From: an uncultured Clostridia bacterium
Lineage (GTDB): Bacteria; Bacillota; Clostridia; Christensenellales; UBA1242
Direction of reading: 5' to 3'
NCBI GenBank assembly: GCA_934772445.1
Contig: CAKVMJ010000045.1
Coordinates: 1-5,713 of the forward strand
Length of the DNA: 5,713 nt
The notes under the pieces were generated by a model. The model searched no databases. It was not told the origin of the DNA and saw only the letters and a program-made list of their open reading frames with translations. Within the stretch, counting starts at the first letter, position 1. Every line of letters begins with the position of its first letter. The translations under genes and the position numbers were made by a program. Positions 5,682 through 5,713 of the stretch are shown here, piece after piece.

Positions 5682-5713
5682 ATGTTTTTCGGAATGAATA
5701 ATGGTGGCTGTGG
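5682..5713 (+). CDS. Start of a Gly/Asn-rich, Cys-containing small-protein gene, 3'-partial
   Basis: A strong GGAGG (5669-5673) lies 8 nt before ATG at 5682. The visible residues are MFFGMNNGGC plus an incomplete Gly codon. Codons 4 to 11 turn sharply towards Gly, Asn and Cys and are richer in G than the surrounding DNA, as in small Gly/Cys-rich bacterial proteins of unknown function. The preceding terminator and 102-nt gap make it a separate transcription unit. The product cannot be identified from eleven codons. Confidence 0.6.
   Translation, partial: MFFGMNNGGC

Overview
This window reads as chromosomal DNA from a low-GC Bacillota (Firmicutes-type) bacterium, probably an uncultured gut or otherwise host-associated Clostridia or Bacilli relative. 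The grounds are very AT-rich DNA, strong AGGAGG-type ribosome binding sites before almost every gene, the standard genetic code (TGA is not read through), T-tailed hairpin terminators, and a BspA-like leucine-rich-repeat surface protein of a kind common in gut and oral anaerobes. The taxonomic guess is inference only.

Layout. (1) 1-1019, + strand: the 3' part of a BspA-like LRR_5 protein gene. Its frame is open back to the window edge, so the true start lies outside. (2) 1020-1275: an intergenic stretch with a good sigma-A-like promoter (TTGCAA-16-TATAAT), a strong hairpin terminator only about 26 nt after the predicted transcription start, and then an AT-rich promoter region for the next gene. 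The promoter-terminator pair could make a roughly 70-nt RNA. (3) 1276-2786, + strand: engB (ribosome-assembly GTPase) followed 2 nt later by trxB (thioredoxin reductase family), apparently one operon. (4) 2804-2879: a convergent terminator region whose main hairpin works on both strands and overlaps the stop codon of the next gene. (5) 2878-3492, - strand: a membrane-anchored protein with a DUF2726-like (restriction-endonuclease fold) domain, behind its own extended -10 promoter. (6) 3493-3645: a divergent promoter region. (7) 3646-5527, + strand: a single-pass membrane protein of unknown function and hflX (ribosome-rescue GTPase), translationally coupled with a 1-nt gap and closed by a terminator at 5536-5579. 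(8) 5682-end, + strand: the first codons of a Gly/Asn-rich, Cys-containing small-protein gene cut by the window edge.

The window is mostly housekeeping (two ribosome-associated GTPases and a redox enzyme) between accessory genes. No mobile element, CRISPR array, tRNA or rRNA is visible, and nothing here is convincingly a new multi-gene system. The points most worth following are the TrxB homologue with an intact CxxC and FAD site but no HRRxxxR NADPH-phosphate motif, the membrane-tethered DUF2726-like protein with a degraded active site, the HflX without its C-terminal domain, and the possible small RNA at about 1094-1165.
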